Assembly: GCA_026874595.1 (NCBI GenBank)
Contig: JAPPUL010000069.1
Coordinates: 1,180,001 to 1,244,000 of the forward strand
Reading direction: 5' to 3'
Length of the DNA: 64,000 nt
Source of the DNA: Sipunculus nudus
Lineage: Eukaryota; Annelida; Sipuncula; Golfingiida; Sipunculidae
Below are positions 8,766 to 17,247 of this stretch, in pieces (the first letter of the stretch is position 1; every line of letters starts with the position of its first letter). Below the pieces are notes generated by a model. The model was not told the DNA's origin. It searched no databases and saw only the letters and a program-made list of their open reading frames with translations. Both the position numbers and the translations under genes were made by a program.

Positions 8766-10160
8766 TTGAAAAGGGTAGTGGTTATAGGAGGAGGGATAAG
8801 CGGGTTATCATTATGCTATTATCTAAAGAAGCGGATATCTTTAGAAGGTTTGGGTATAGAGATAAAATTGCTTGAGGGGACGTTGCGGCTTGGGGGTAAT
8901 ATACGAACGGAGCATGAGGATGGCTTTACATTTGAGCTTGGGCCGCGGGGTTTTTTGGGGGAGGGCAGGCGGACATTAGAGTTAACAGAGGAGCTTGGGT
9001 TGTGGGAGGAGAAGGTAGAAAGCGATGATATTGCTCGGATAAGATATGTATATAGGGATAAACTAATAAAGCTTGGGGGTGCATCACTTTTGAAGCTAGT
9101 GGGTTTTAATGGTTTTAGGGCTTTATTTTGTGAATATTTCAAGCGTGATGGTGGGGTTGTGGAGACAGATGAGAGTGTATATGAGTTTATGAGTCGACGG
9201 TTTTCGGTGGAGGTGGTGGATAAATTTATAGAGCTTTTTATAGCGGGAGTATATGCGGGAGATGTAAGGGAGCTTAGTGCGAGGTCGATATTCCCGAAGT
9301 TGTATAATTATTATGAAGGTTCTGGGTCGATATTGAAGGGAGTTCTTAGGAACAGGGGGGGAGCTTTAGAGAGGGAGGGGAGTGAGTTTGGACAGAGGGT
9401 ATGCGGGGTTGGAAGGCGTCGTCTAATAAGTTATAAAGGAGGGATGATAAGATTAGTAAAAGCCTTAGGAGAGAGTTTATCAGAAGAGATAGAGTTAGGA
9501 GCTTTAGTTAAGAAGTTAGAATATAGAGAAGATGGGGTTATTATAAGTTATACAAGTGGGGTAGGAGGGAAAGGAGTTAAAAAACTTAAAGCAGACAAAG
9601 TATTTATAGCAACTCCCTCCTACGTGGCGTCAAAATGTATAAGAGAAAGCCTACCAGAACTTGCAAAGGTGTTGTCAAAGATAGAGTATGCGCCGCTAAA
9701 GGTAATAAGCTTAGGCTATAAGAGGGGAGTAAATAAGTATAGGGGTTTTGGATTTTTGAGTCCGAGGAGCGAGGAGATAAAGGCACTTGGTTGTATATGG
9801 AACGATATGGTATTCCCGGGTTTTGCTCCTGATGGGATGAATAATATGACATTAATGTACGGAGGGGCCTTATATCCTGAGATGGTAGATTGGAGCGAGG
9901 GAAGATATATAGAAGTTGTAAGAAAGGATTTAGAGCTATCGATGGGGATAAGGGGGAGATATGATTTATTAAAGAGTTATAAGTATGCGCATGCAATACC
10001 GCAGTATACAATAGGGCATGGGAGGCGTCTTGAGGCTATTGAGGAGATATTAAGAGGGTATAAGAGGATAATGCTGTTGGGTAATTATTTAAACGGGGTA
10101 GGTCTTAATGACTGTGTAGGGGGAGCGTACGAGCTTGCAAATAGTTGTAATTTAGACTAA
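8766..10160 (+). CDS. hemG: Protoporphyrinogen oxidase, HemY-type flavoprotein
   Basis: FAD-dependent six-electron oxidation of protoporphyrinogen IX to protoporphyrin IX, usually membrane-associated and oxygen-using. 464 residues. The N-terminus is the dinucleotide-binding VVVIGGGISGLSLCYYL, followed by LLEGTLRLGGNIRTE and the family motif FTFELGPRGFLG. The C-terminus has the FAD-binding MLLGNYLNGVGLNDCVGGAYELA. The start is TTG, preceded by GAGAGG seven bases upstream; the nearby ATG at 8761 is out of frame. This is the TIGR00562/HemY class, not the short flavodoxin-like E. coli HemG. A loop around residues 195-220 is Gly/Arg-rich. Confidence 0.93.
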   Translation: MKRVVVIGGGISGLSLCYYLKKRISLEGLGIEIKLLEGTLRLGGNIRTEHEDGFTFELGPRGFLGEGRRTLELTEELGLWEEKVESDDIARIRYVYRDKLIKLGGASLLKLVGFNGFRALFCEYFKRDGGVVETDESVYEFMSRRFSVEVVDKFIELFIAGVYAGDVRELSARSIFPKLYNYYEGSGSILKGVLRNRGGALEREGSEFGQRVCGVGRRRLISYKGGMIRLVKALGESLSEEIELGALVKKLEYREDGVIISYTSGVGGKGVKKLKADKVFIATPSYVASKCIRESLPELAKVLSKIEYAPLKVISLGYKRGVNKYRGFGFLSPRSEEIKALGCIWNDMVFPGFAPDGMNNMTLMYGGALYPEMVDWSEGRYIEVVRKDLELSMGIRGRYDLLKSYKYAHAIPQYTIGHGRRLEAIEEILRGYKRIMLLGNYLNGVGLNDCVGGAYELANSCNLD

Positions 10161-10176
10161 GTTATGTTATTGTGCT

Positions 10177-10254
10177 ATGGAAGGTAAGATTGTAGGGGTA
10201 GAGTTTAGCGGGACAAATATTAAAGGTATTGTTTATTTTGAGTTTTTTTCTTAA
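10177..10254 (+). CDS. Short open frame resembling the first strand of an ASKHA/ROK kinase
   Basis: A 25-codon ATG frame between hemG and ispG. The peptide starts MEGKIVGVEFSGTNIKGIVY, which resembles the phosphate-binding strand of ROK/ASKHA kinases (consensus GVDxGGTxxKG) with E for D and S for G, then runs into FEFFS and stops. It may be the remnant of a decayed gene or a chance resemblance. No ribosome-binding site is evident, and nothing downstream continues the fold in any obvious frame before ispG. Confidence 0.2.
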   Translation: MEGKIVGVEFSGTNIKGIVYFEFFS

Positions 10255-10308
10255 CTTTAGGATTATTAAATAGGCTTTGATGATAGTGATATATAGGGAA
10301 GTAAATAT

Positions 10309-11373
10309 ATGATAGAGCGAAAGAAAACACGAAAGATAAAACTAGGCAAGCTGTACGTGGGAGGGGACAGTCCGATTACGATACAGTCGATGACAAATAC
10401 AAGCACAACGGATGTTGAGGGGACGATAAAACAAATACATGAGTTAGAGAAAGCCGGTTGTGAAATAGTAAGGATATCAGTTCCGAATATGCAATCAGCG
10501 CGAGTGGTGCATAAGATAAAAGAGAATATAAAGATACCGCTCATAGCAGACATACACTTTGATTATAGGCTAGCGTTAGAAAGCATTAAACAGGGAGTAG
10601 ACGGACTTCGCCTTAATCCAGGAAATATAAAAAGACAAGATAAGATACGTTTAATAGTAGAAGAGGCCCGCAAGAAGGAGCTTCCGATAAGGATAGGAGT
10701 GAATGGGGGGTCAATAGACAGGGAAAGATATAGTGTAATATCAGCAGAGAATCTAGTATTGTCGGCATTGGAACATATAAAGATATTGGAAGAGCTTGAA
10801 TATTATAATATAAAGGTATCACTAAAGGCAAGCGACGTACCGATGACGATAGAAAGTTATAAACTAATGAGCAAGACAAGAGACTATCCTTTACATCTTG
10901 GGGTAACAGAGGCAGGGACGTTCTTTTCGGGTTCAATAAAAAGCACACTGGGAATAGGGACACTACTTAGCATGGGGATAGGCGACACATTTCGGGTATC
11001 ACTAACAGCCGATCCTTGCGAGGAAATACGTGTAGGGAAAGAGATATTAAAATCTTTAAAGATACGAAATAATGGTATAGAATATATATCGTGCCCGACG
11101 TGCGGACGGTGTGAAATAGATGTAATAGGGATGACGGAGAAGGTAGAGAGGGAGCTTTTGGGTGTTGAGCCTAAAAAGCCGATAAAGGTGGCTATAATGG
11201 GTTGTTTGGTAAATGGGCCTGGAGAGGCAAGTGAGGCAGACGTTGGGATATCTGGGGGTAAGGGGGTTGGTATGGTATTTAAAAAGGGCAAGCAAATGGG
11301 GCGAATAAAAGAGGCAGAGATAGTACCAGAACTAGTGTCTGAGGTAAAGAAGCTAGCGAATTATGAGGACTGA
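10309..11373 (+). CDS. ispG: 4-hydroxy-3-methylbut-2-enyl diphosphate synthase (flavodoxin/ferredoxin)
   Basis: Penultimate enzyme of the MEP isoprenoid pathway, converting MEcPP to HMBPP with a [4Fe-4S] cluster. 354 residues. N-terminal TIM barrel with GGDSPITIQSMTNTST and GLRLNPGN; the cluster Cys lie in ISCPTCGRC and MGCLVNGPGE near the C-terminus. This is the compact bacterial form without the plant/Chlamydia insertion. Its last 11 bases overlap larE, so the two are coupled. The cluster would be supplied by the SUF system at the right end of the window. Confidence 0.96.
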   Translation: MIERKKTRKIKLGKLYVGGDSPITIQSMTNTSTTDVEGTIKQIHELEKAGCEIVRISVPNMQSARVVHKIKENIKIPLIADIHFDYRLALESIKQGVDGLRLNPGNIKRQDKIRLIVEEARKKELPIRIGVNGGSIDRERYSVISAENLVLSALEHIKILEELEYYNIKVSLKASDVPMTIESYKLMSKTRDYPLHLGVTEAGTFFSGSIKSTLGIGTLLSMGIGDTFRVSLTADPCEEIRVGKEILKSLKIRNNGIEYISCPTCGRCEIDVIGMTEKVERELLGVEPKKPIKVAIMGCLVNGPGEASEADVGISGGKGVGMVFKKGKQMGRIKEAEIVPELVSEVKKLANYED

Positions 11374-12154
11374 GTTAGTTATAAAATATAACAAGCTAAA
11401 AGAAATAATAAGTTCGTGCGAGAGTGTGCTGGTGGGCTTATCAGGGGGAGTAGATTCTGGTGTATTAGCAAAGGTAGCACATGATACATTATCCCCGAAA
11501 GCACTTGCAGTGGTAGGTAAGTCAAGCTCATATCCAGAACGCGAGGAGCGTTATGCACGGGACTTGGCAGCTTATATAGGAATAGAAATAATAACGCTTG
11601 AGACAAAGGAGCTTGAGAGTGTAGAATATAAGGCTAATGCGGGCGACAGATGTTATCATTGTAAAAAAGAGCTATATAGTAATTTATTAAAACTTAAGGC
11701 GAGAAAGGATTTCAAATATGTGCTTGACGGAACAAACTGCTCGGATGTAAGTGATGCAGATAGAGTAGGGATAAAAGCGGTAAACGAGCTTGGGATAAGG
11801 ATGCCGTTATACGAGGCAGGACTTATGAAAGAGGAGGTACGAGAGATAGCCAAGCATCTAAGTTTACCAAATTGGGACAAACCTTCATTTGCGTGTTTGG
11901 CATCGCGTATACCGGTGGGGACAATGGTATCGGATGAAATACTTACAAAGATAGAGAAGGGTGAGGATATACTGCATGGGCTTGGATTCAGGCAGTATAG
12001 ATTGCGATATCACGGAGATTTAGCAAGGCTTGAATTTTTGGAAGCTGACATTGAGAAGGCACTAAGACATCGTAAAGAGATTCTTAGAGGGCTTGTAGAA
12101 CTAGGTTTTAAACAAGTTACAGTAGATCTTAAGCCCTACCAAGAAAGGCTTTAA
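11363..12154 (+). CDS. larE: ATP-dependent sacrificial sulfur transferase LarE-like
   Basis: PP-loop (N-type ATP pyrophosphatase) protein; characterised LarE adenylates a pyridinium cofactor precursor and donates sulfur for the nickel-pincer cofactor of lactate racemase. 263 residues. The PP-loop is VGLSGGVDSGVLAK (about 22-35); further motifs are GDRCYHCKKELY with a CxxC pair and KPSFACLASRIPVGT with a conserved Cys. No larB or larC is adjacent, so the exact sulfur acceptor is open; in many genomes LarE-like proteins stand alone. It overlaps the end of ispG by 11 bases. Confidence 0.87.
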   Translation: MRTELVIKYNKLKEIISSCESVLVGLSGGVDSGVLAKVAHDTLSPKALAVVGKSSSYPEREERYARDLAAYIGIEIITLETKELESVEYKANAGDRCYHCKKELYSNLLKLKARKDFKYVLDGTNCSDVSDADRVGIKAVNELGIRMPLYEAGLMKEEVREIAKHLSLPNWDKPSFACLASRIPVGTMVSDEILTKIEKGEDILHGLGFRQYRLRYHGDLARLEFLEADIEKALRHRKEILRGLVELGFKQVTVDLKPYQERL

Positions 12155-12343
12155 TATTCTCTTTAATGTTCTAAAGTAAAAGCTATAAACTTAAGGTCAA
12201 ACCGCTAAGATATTCACAAAAGATATTCACAAAATAATAAATAAAAACAAAATAGCAACATGAGAAAGTAACAAGATAATAAGGAGTTAATAAAAAGCTA
12301 CTGGCACAATATGAAGTGTTAGACATAAAAATGATATGATAGT

Positions 12344-14125
12344 ATGATAATAGAAGATGTAAAGAAACTAGTTCAAATACTAAGCTACTTAAAACCCTAC
12401 AAGCTGCGGCTTTTAGGAGGGCTTTTTATATTATTCCTAACAGCGAGCCTGGAATTAATAAACCCAAAGTTATTCCGGGAGATAGTAAACGAGATAAACG
12501 ACGGTCTTACAAGTATGGATAATATATACTACTATCTTATACTAGTAGTAGCGATTGTTTTAATGAAGAGTATTTTAATCTTCTTCTCAAGATATATATT
12601 AATAAGCATATCAAGGCGGGTTGAATATGATATAAGGAATAAATTGTTTCGCCATATGCTGACGCTGCCGTCCAATTTTTTTGATAAGAACAAGACGGGA
12701 GATATAATATCACGCCTTACCTCTGATATAGAACATGTTAGGATGATATATGGACCTGGGATAATGTATACATTTAACATGTTCTTCATCTTGAGCTTAG
12801 CATTTGGTTCAATGTATGTAATAGATGAAATGCTTAGTATATATGTTATTTTGCCTCTTTTAGGGCTTGCGTATATAATATGGTTTATAGGGAGAAAATA
12901 TTATGATAGGTCATTGAAGGTGCAAGAAGAGCTTGCAAGGATGAGTAGTTTTGTTAATGAGACACTTGAGGGGATACGAGTAATAAAGTCTTTCGTGCGT
13001 GAGGAGCTTGTGCAAAAGTCGTTTCGAAAGATAAATAAAGAGTTTATAAAGAAGAACATGCTGCTTGCACGTCGTAGTGGAGTATTTAGGCCGACATTAT
13101 ATTTCATAGCAGGCTCAACGTCGATAGTAGTACTTTTGGTAGGAGGACTTAAGGTAAGCCAAGGAGCCTTCACACTTGGCCAGTTAGTTGAATTTTTAAA
13201 ATACGTGGAGGTTTTATCTATACCAATAATGGCATTTGGTTGGGTTACCTCGTTATTCCAAAGGGGTTTTGCCTCGTATGATAGGCTTAATAGTTTCTTA
13301 AGTGAAGAATCTCAAACAAGTGATATAAAGGGTGATACGGGTTTTGGCAGCAGTTTATATGTAGGGTATGGTAAAGGTGGTGGTGTTGATATTCGGGTAT
13401 CTGGCTTGAGTTTTAAGTATCCTAATACAAATCATATGGTTCTTGATGATATAAGTTTTAATATTAGTGCAGGAGAGAAGGTAGCGATAATAGGGCCAAC
13501 GGGTTGTGGCAAGACGACATTAATATCTTTATTTCCGAGGATATACGAACCAAGTGGGGGGCAAATACTTATAAACGGCAAAGATGCTAAAGAATATACA
13601 TTACAAGAGCTAAGATCATTCTTTGGCTACGTGCCACAAAATAACTTTATCTTTCCCTATACAGTAAAAGAGAATATAAGCTTTGGAAACAGTTTAAGTG
13701 ATGAGCAGATGATAAAGTTTTCTAAGATATCGTGTTTACATGAGGAGGTTCTTAACTTTGCAAATGGCTATGATGAGTATATAGGGGAGAGGGGGGTAAC
13801 GCTTTCTGGGGGACAAAAACAAAGGCTTGGGATAGCCCGAGCCCTTGGGCTTGAGCCGAAGGTATTGTTATTCGACGATAGTTTTTCTGCAATAGACGCA
13901 AGTACAGAAAACAAGATACTCGAAAGTCTTTTTAAAGAGTATGCAAATAGATCGATTATAATAGTAGCGCATAGGATATCGACTGTAAAAAACGTAGATA
14001 AGATAATAATAATGAACAATGGAAAGATAGTAGGACAAGGCAGTCCAAAAGAGCTTCTTAAGACAAAGAATTACTATTCAAACATAGTGGAGGAGGAGAG
14101 ACTGGTAAAGGAATACGGGATATAG
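12344..14125 (+). CDS. ABC exporter, fused permease-ATPase (MsbA/lipid A or multidrug type)
   Basis: 593-residue half-transporter that would work as a homodimer in the inner membrane. Six transmembrane helices lie in about residues 15-310 (type IV/B exporter fold). The ATPase domain (about 340-590) has Walker A GPTGCGKTT, Q-loop FGYVPQNN, signature LSGGQKQR, Walker B VLLFDDSFSAID and an AHR switch His. The loop before the ATPase is Gly-rich. MsbA-like lipid A-core flipping is possible in this LPS-producing cell, but multidrug homologues share the same features, so the substrate is not assigned. It is 31 bases ahead of cysS. Confidence 0.9.
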   Translation: MIIEDVKKLVQILSYLKPYKLRLLGGLFILFLTASLELINPKLFREIVNEINDGLTSMDNIYYYLILVVAIVLMKSILIFFSRYILISISRRVEYDIRNKLFRHMLTLPSNFFDKNKTGDIISRLTSDIEHVRMIYGPGIMYTFNMFFILSLAFGSMYVIDEMLSIYVILPLLGLAYIIWFIGRKYYDRSLKVQEELARMSSFVNETLEGIRVIKSFVREELVQKSFRKINKEFIKKNMLLARRSGVFRPTLYFIAGSTSIVVLLVGGLKVSQGAFTLGQLVEFLKYVEVLSIPIMAFGWVTSLFQRGFASYDRLNSFLSEESQTSDIKGDTGFGSSLYVGYGKGGGVDIRVSGLSFKYPNTNHMVLDDISFNISAGEKVAIIGPTGCGKTTLISLFPRIYEPSGGQILINGKDAKEYTLQELRSFFGYVPQNNFIFPYTVKENISFGNSLSDEQMIKFSKISCLHEEVLNFANGYDEYIGERGVTLSGGQKQRLGIARALGLEPKVLLFDDSFSAIDASTENKILESLFKEYANRSIIIVAHRISTVKNVDKIIIMNNGKIVGQGSPKELLKTKNYYSNIVEEERLVKEYGI

Positions 14126-14155
14126 GTATAAAAGGATATTAGGTATAAATAAAAG

Positions 14156-15565
14156 ATGGCATTAAGGTTTTATAATACGCTAAAGCGAGAGAAAGAACTA
14201 TTTAAACCGCTTAGGGAAGGGAAGGTATCGTTATACACATGCGGGCCGACGGTGTATAACTATGTACATCTTGGGAATTTAAGGACTTTTCTATTTGAGG
14301 ATGTGCTTGTAAGATACTTAAGATATAAGGGATATGAGGTTAGGCAGGTAATGAATATAACGGATGTGGATGACAAAACGATTAAAGGTAGTAAGGAGTC
14401 GGGGTTATCGCTTTTTGAGTATACTAAAAGATATAAGGAAGCCTTTCACGAAGATTTAAAGACGCTTAAAATAAGTCCTGCAAGTGTTTATCCGTGTGCA
14501 ACGGATCATATAGAAGAGATGGTGGAATTGATAGAGGGGCTTATGAAAAAGGGGCTTGCATATAGGGCAGAAGATGGGTCTATATATTTTGGAATAGATA
14601 GATACGAAGGTTATGGTAAGTTGTCGTGGTTATCGGATAGGACTTTGAAGGGTGGGGCAAGTGGTCGTATAACGGAGGATGAGTATGATAAGGACAGCGT
14701 ACATGATTTTGTATTGTGGAAGGGCTATAGTGAAGAGGATGGGGATGTTTTTTGGGAGACACGGATAGGGAAGGGCAGACCTGGCTGGCATACCGAATGT
14801 AGTGCAATGAGCATGAAATATTTAGGAAAACACTTTGACATACATACAGGTGGAGTAGATAATATATTTCCGCATCATGAAAATGAGCTTGCCCAAAGTG
14901 TTGGGTGTACAGGCGGGGATTTTGTTAATTACTGGTTACATTCTGAGTTTCTGAATATAAAGGGAGAAAAGAGTTCAAAGAGCTTGGGAAATGTTTTATA
15001 TTTGCGTGATTTGCTATCTAAAGGTTATAGTAAAGAAAGCATACGCCTTAGTTTAATATCATCACATTACAGGTCAAAGATAAACTATAGTGAAGAGCTA
15101 ATAAAGCAAGCGAGTAGAAACATATCGACGATTAATAGGTTTATAGAAAGCTGTTATCAGATTGAAGGAGAAAAGCCATATAGCAAAGAGCTTGATAAAG
15201 TTTTGAAAGATAAGATATCTAAGTTTGAGGGGGCCTTAGATGATGATTTAAATATGTCTTTAGGGCTTGCAAGTATTTTTGAACTTATACGAGAGATAAA
15301 TCCGATTATGTCTACTTTGGGAGTAGGTGATGGCAAGCGACTAATTAGCTTTTTGGAGAGTATTAATAGTATTTTTTCGGTATTTAGATTTGATAATGCG
15401 GGGCTTGATGATAAGATAGAAAAGCTTATAAAGGAGCGAGATGAAAGTAGAGCTAAAAAGGACTATGCTCATGCAGATGCGCTAAGAAAGGAGCTTTATG
15501 ATATGGGGATAATAATAAAAGACAATCCTGAAGGAGTTGTGTGGCACAGGCTAGAAGAAAGTTAA
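14156..15565 (+). CDS. cysS: Cysteinyl-tRNA synthetase
   Basis: Class I aminoacyl-tRNA synthetase. 469 residues, normal length. N-terminal [17 protein letters not shown] contains the HIGH-type motif and the first zinc Cys; WHTECSAMS and HHENELAQS supply other zinc ligands. The KMSKS-type signature is [10 protein letters not shown]. The C-terminal helical bundle (about 370-469) includes [17 protein letters not shown], typical of CysRS. No T-box leader is visible in the 31 bases upstream; it is probably transcribed with the ABC exporter gene. Confidence 0.97.
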   Translation: MALRFYNTLKREKELFKPLREGKVSLYTCGPTVYNYVHLGNLRTFLFEDVLVRYLRYKGYEVRQVMNITDVDDKTIKGSKESGLSLFEYTKRYKEAFHEDLKTLKISPASVYPCATDHIEEMVELIEGLMKKGLAYRAEDGSIYFGIDRYEGYGKLSWLSDRTLKGGASGRITEDEYDKDSVHDFVLWKGYSEEDGDVFWETRIGKGRPGWHTECSAMSMKYLGKHFDIHTGGVDNIFPHHENELAQSVGCTGGDFVNYWLHSEFLNIKGEKSSKSLGNVLYLRDLLSKGYSKESIRLSLISSHYRSKINYSEELIKQASRNISTINRFIESCYQIEGEKPYSKELDKVLKDKISKFEGALDDDLNMSLGLASIFELIREINPIMSTLGVGDGKRLISFLESINSIFSVFRFDNAGLDDKIEKLIKERDESRAKKDYAHADALRKELYDMGIIIKDNPEGVVWHRLEES

Positions 15566-15612
15566 TATAGAAGCTAATTACTATAAAGCTATATGCTAAA
15601 AGAAATAAATAA

Positions 15613-16779
15613 TTGCGAGTAGACATGGATATTTTATATAAAGTTCTAAAAGACTCAAGCTATAACTTAACTTTGTTTAAAGCTGAGTATATTAATAATC
15701 TTCAAAATAGGGTTGTAGAGAAGGGTAATAAGTATTTTATAACATGCCTTATAAGGAATAAAGAAGTACAGTTAAAGCCTGAAGAGATAGTAAGACAATT
15801 ATACCTTGATAAATTGACTTCTGAGTATCTTTACCCAAAAGAGAGAATTAGATTAGAGCATAAGATTACTTTTGGAAGGCAAACTAAATCTGCTGATATT
15901 GTTGTTATGGATAAGGACCGGCCTACAGTTGAATATATAATAGTTGAGGTTAAGAAGCCAAAGTTAAAAGAAGGAAAAGAACAGCTAAAGTCATATACTA
16001 ATGCTACTGGAGCCCCTATTGCAGTTTGGACAAATGGGAGTCAGGTTTCACATTATAATCGTAAAGACCCTAATTACTTTGAAGACATAACAGATATTCC
16101 GAGTGTTAGTCAGTCTCTTAGTGATATATTAAAGGATAGGTTTACGTTAAAAGACTTAATTGTTAAAGATAAAATACTTACTGAGGGCAAGACCCTTAAG
16201 CAGATTATAGAAGAGATGGAAGATGAGGTACTTGCTAATGCGGGGGTTGATGTATTTGATGTAGATAATTTTAAGGCTTTACCTGGCAGTGGGGTATATG
16301 GTATTGTTAATGGTAAGGAGGTTTTTATTGGTAATAGGGAGCTTATGGCTCAGATAGGTGTTAGCAGTTCTTGTTTAGATAAAGATAGTACTATACGTGA
16401 TTTTGAGAGTTATGGTAATACGGTTGTATTTACTGTATGGGGTGGGGTTATTAGGGGGGCATTTGTTATATCGGATATTATTAGGGATGAGGTTAGTGAG
16501 GTTGTTGGTGATCTTAAGGGTAGATTTAGTTTATCTATAGTTAGTGGGGATAATAGGTTAACTACTACTGCTATTGGTGGAAAGGTGGGTATAGGTGATA
16601 TTATATCTGAGGCATCACCTATTAGAAAGATGGAGGTTATAGGTAATCTTCAGCGGAATGGTGATAGGGTTATGATGGTTGGTGATGGGATTAATGATGC
16701 ACCTGGGTTAACTCAAGCTGCTGTTGGGCTTGCTATGGGTCGGGGTACTGTGCTATGGATAGTGCTGATGTTGTATTAA
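15613..16779 (+). CDS. Chimeric frame: HsdR_N-type restriction/methylase N-terminus joined to CcoI copper-ATPase fragment
   Basis: Residues 1 to about 216 match the N-terminal HSDR_N module found on N-6 DNA methylases and type I enzymes: NKEVQLKPEEIVRQLYLDKL, SADIVVMDKDRPTVEYIIVEVKKPK with the D...ExK nuclease-type motif, SYTNATGAPIAVWTNG, and EEMEDEVLANAGVDVFD, after which a methylase domain would normally start. Instead, from about residue 217 (16261) the frame continues as a P-type copper ATPase: FKALPGSGVYGIVNGKEVFIGN, then MVGDGINDAPGLTQAAVG. The ATPase phosphorylation motif DKTGT and all upstream helices are missing. It ends out of frame at 16779. TTG (15613) or ATG (15625) could be the start. 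No methylase catalytic motif is present, so neither original activity is likely; the nuclease-like domain could be. Confidence 0.8.
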   Translation: MRVDMDILYKVLKDSSYNLTLFKAEYINNLQNRVVEKGNKYFITCLIRNKEVQLKPEEIVRQLYLDKLTSEYLYPKERIRLEHKITFGRQTKSADIVVMDKDRPTVEYIIVEVKKPKLKEGKEQLKSYTNATGAPIAVWTNGSQVSHYNRKDPNYFEDITDIPSVSQSLSDILKDRFTLKDLIVKDKILTEGKTLKQIIEEMEDEVLANAGVDVFDVDNFKALPGSGVYGIVNGKEVFIGNRELMAQIGVSSSCLDKDSTIRDFESYGNTVVFTVWGGVIRGAFVISDIIRDEVSEVVGDLKGRFSLSIVSGDNRLTTTAIGGKVGIGDIISEASPIRKMEVIGNLQRNGDRVMMVGDGINDAPGLTQAAVGLAMGRGTVLWIVLMLY

Positions 16780-16997
16780 TTAGGGATACTCTTTTAGTTA
16801 TTCCTTATTTTATTAGGTTATCGATTTATACGTTTAGGATTATTAGGCAGAACATATTTTGGGCATTCTTCTATAACCTAATAGCTATACCTTTAGCGGT
16901 TATGGATATATTACATCCTATAGTAGCGGCTGCGGCTATGGTAACAAGTTCATTATTTGTGGTATTTAATTCTCTTAGGATAAAGTTAAAAAGTTAG
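16261..16997 (+). pseudogene. ccoI: Remnant of CcoI, copper-transporting P-type ATPase for cbb3 oxidase, truncated and frameshifted
   Basis: The C-terminal third of a heavy-metal P1B ATPase: part of the nucleotide-binding domain, the hinge GDGINDAP, and, in a second frame from about 16752, MDSADVVLIRDTL followed by two membrane helices (FRIIRQNIFWAFFYNLIAIPLAV and a final one). The frames break near 16750, where GTDVAMDSAD-like coding has lost 4 (or 1) bases. The N-terminal metal-binding region, six helices, the CPx motif and DKTGT are gone. Assignment to CcoI rather than CopA rests on the intact ccoS 20 bases downstream, the normal ccoI-ccoS order. It cannot pump copper as it stands. Confidence 0.82.
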
Positions 16998-17017
16998 TTT
17001 TATTTTATGGAGGTTTT

Positions 17018-17170
17018 ATGTGGACAATATTTTATTTAGTAGGCATTTCATTAGTTCTTGGTATAGGTGGATGGTTATTTTTCATGTGGGCAGTTAAGAG
17101 TGGTCAACTTGAGAATATGGAGGATGCGAAGTATAGGATGCTTGAGGACGATGAGGATGAGGATAAATAG
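17018..17170 (+). CDS. ccoS: cbb3-type cytochrome oxidase assembly protein CcoS
   Basis: A 50-residue single-pass membrane protein. The transmembrane segment (about 5-25, FYLVGISLVLGIGGWLFF) runs into MWAVKSGQLENMEDAKYRML and an acidic DDEDEDK tail, matching the CcoS pattern of FxWAxxxGQ(F/L)(D/E)D...R(I/M)L.DD. CcoS is needed for copper and haem insertion into cbb3 oxidase. ATG at 17018 follows a strong GGAGG at 17009-17013. It appears intact although its partner ccoI just upstream is wrecked, and no ccoNOPGH genes are in the window. Confidence 0.9.
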   Translation: MWTIFYLVGISLVLGIGGWLFFMWAVKSGQLENMEDAKYRMLEDDEDEDK

Positions 17171-17247
17171 TTAAATAGATTTGTGTTTGTTGTAGATATT
17201 AAGGGATGATTTTACTGTAGATTTTGATTTATTAGGGTTAAAGTTAC

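Noticed and set aside
14126-14155. T-box leader for cysS
   Set aside because: The gap is only 30 bases, far too short for a T-box.
15613-16779. Normal metal ATPase or normal methylase
   Set aside because: The ATPase lacks the DKTGT and CPx motifs and six helices; the methylase domain is absent altogether.
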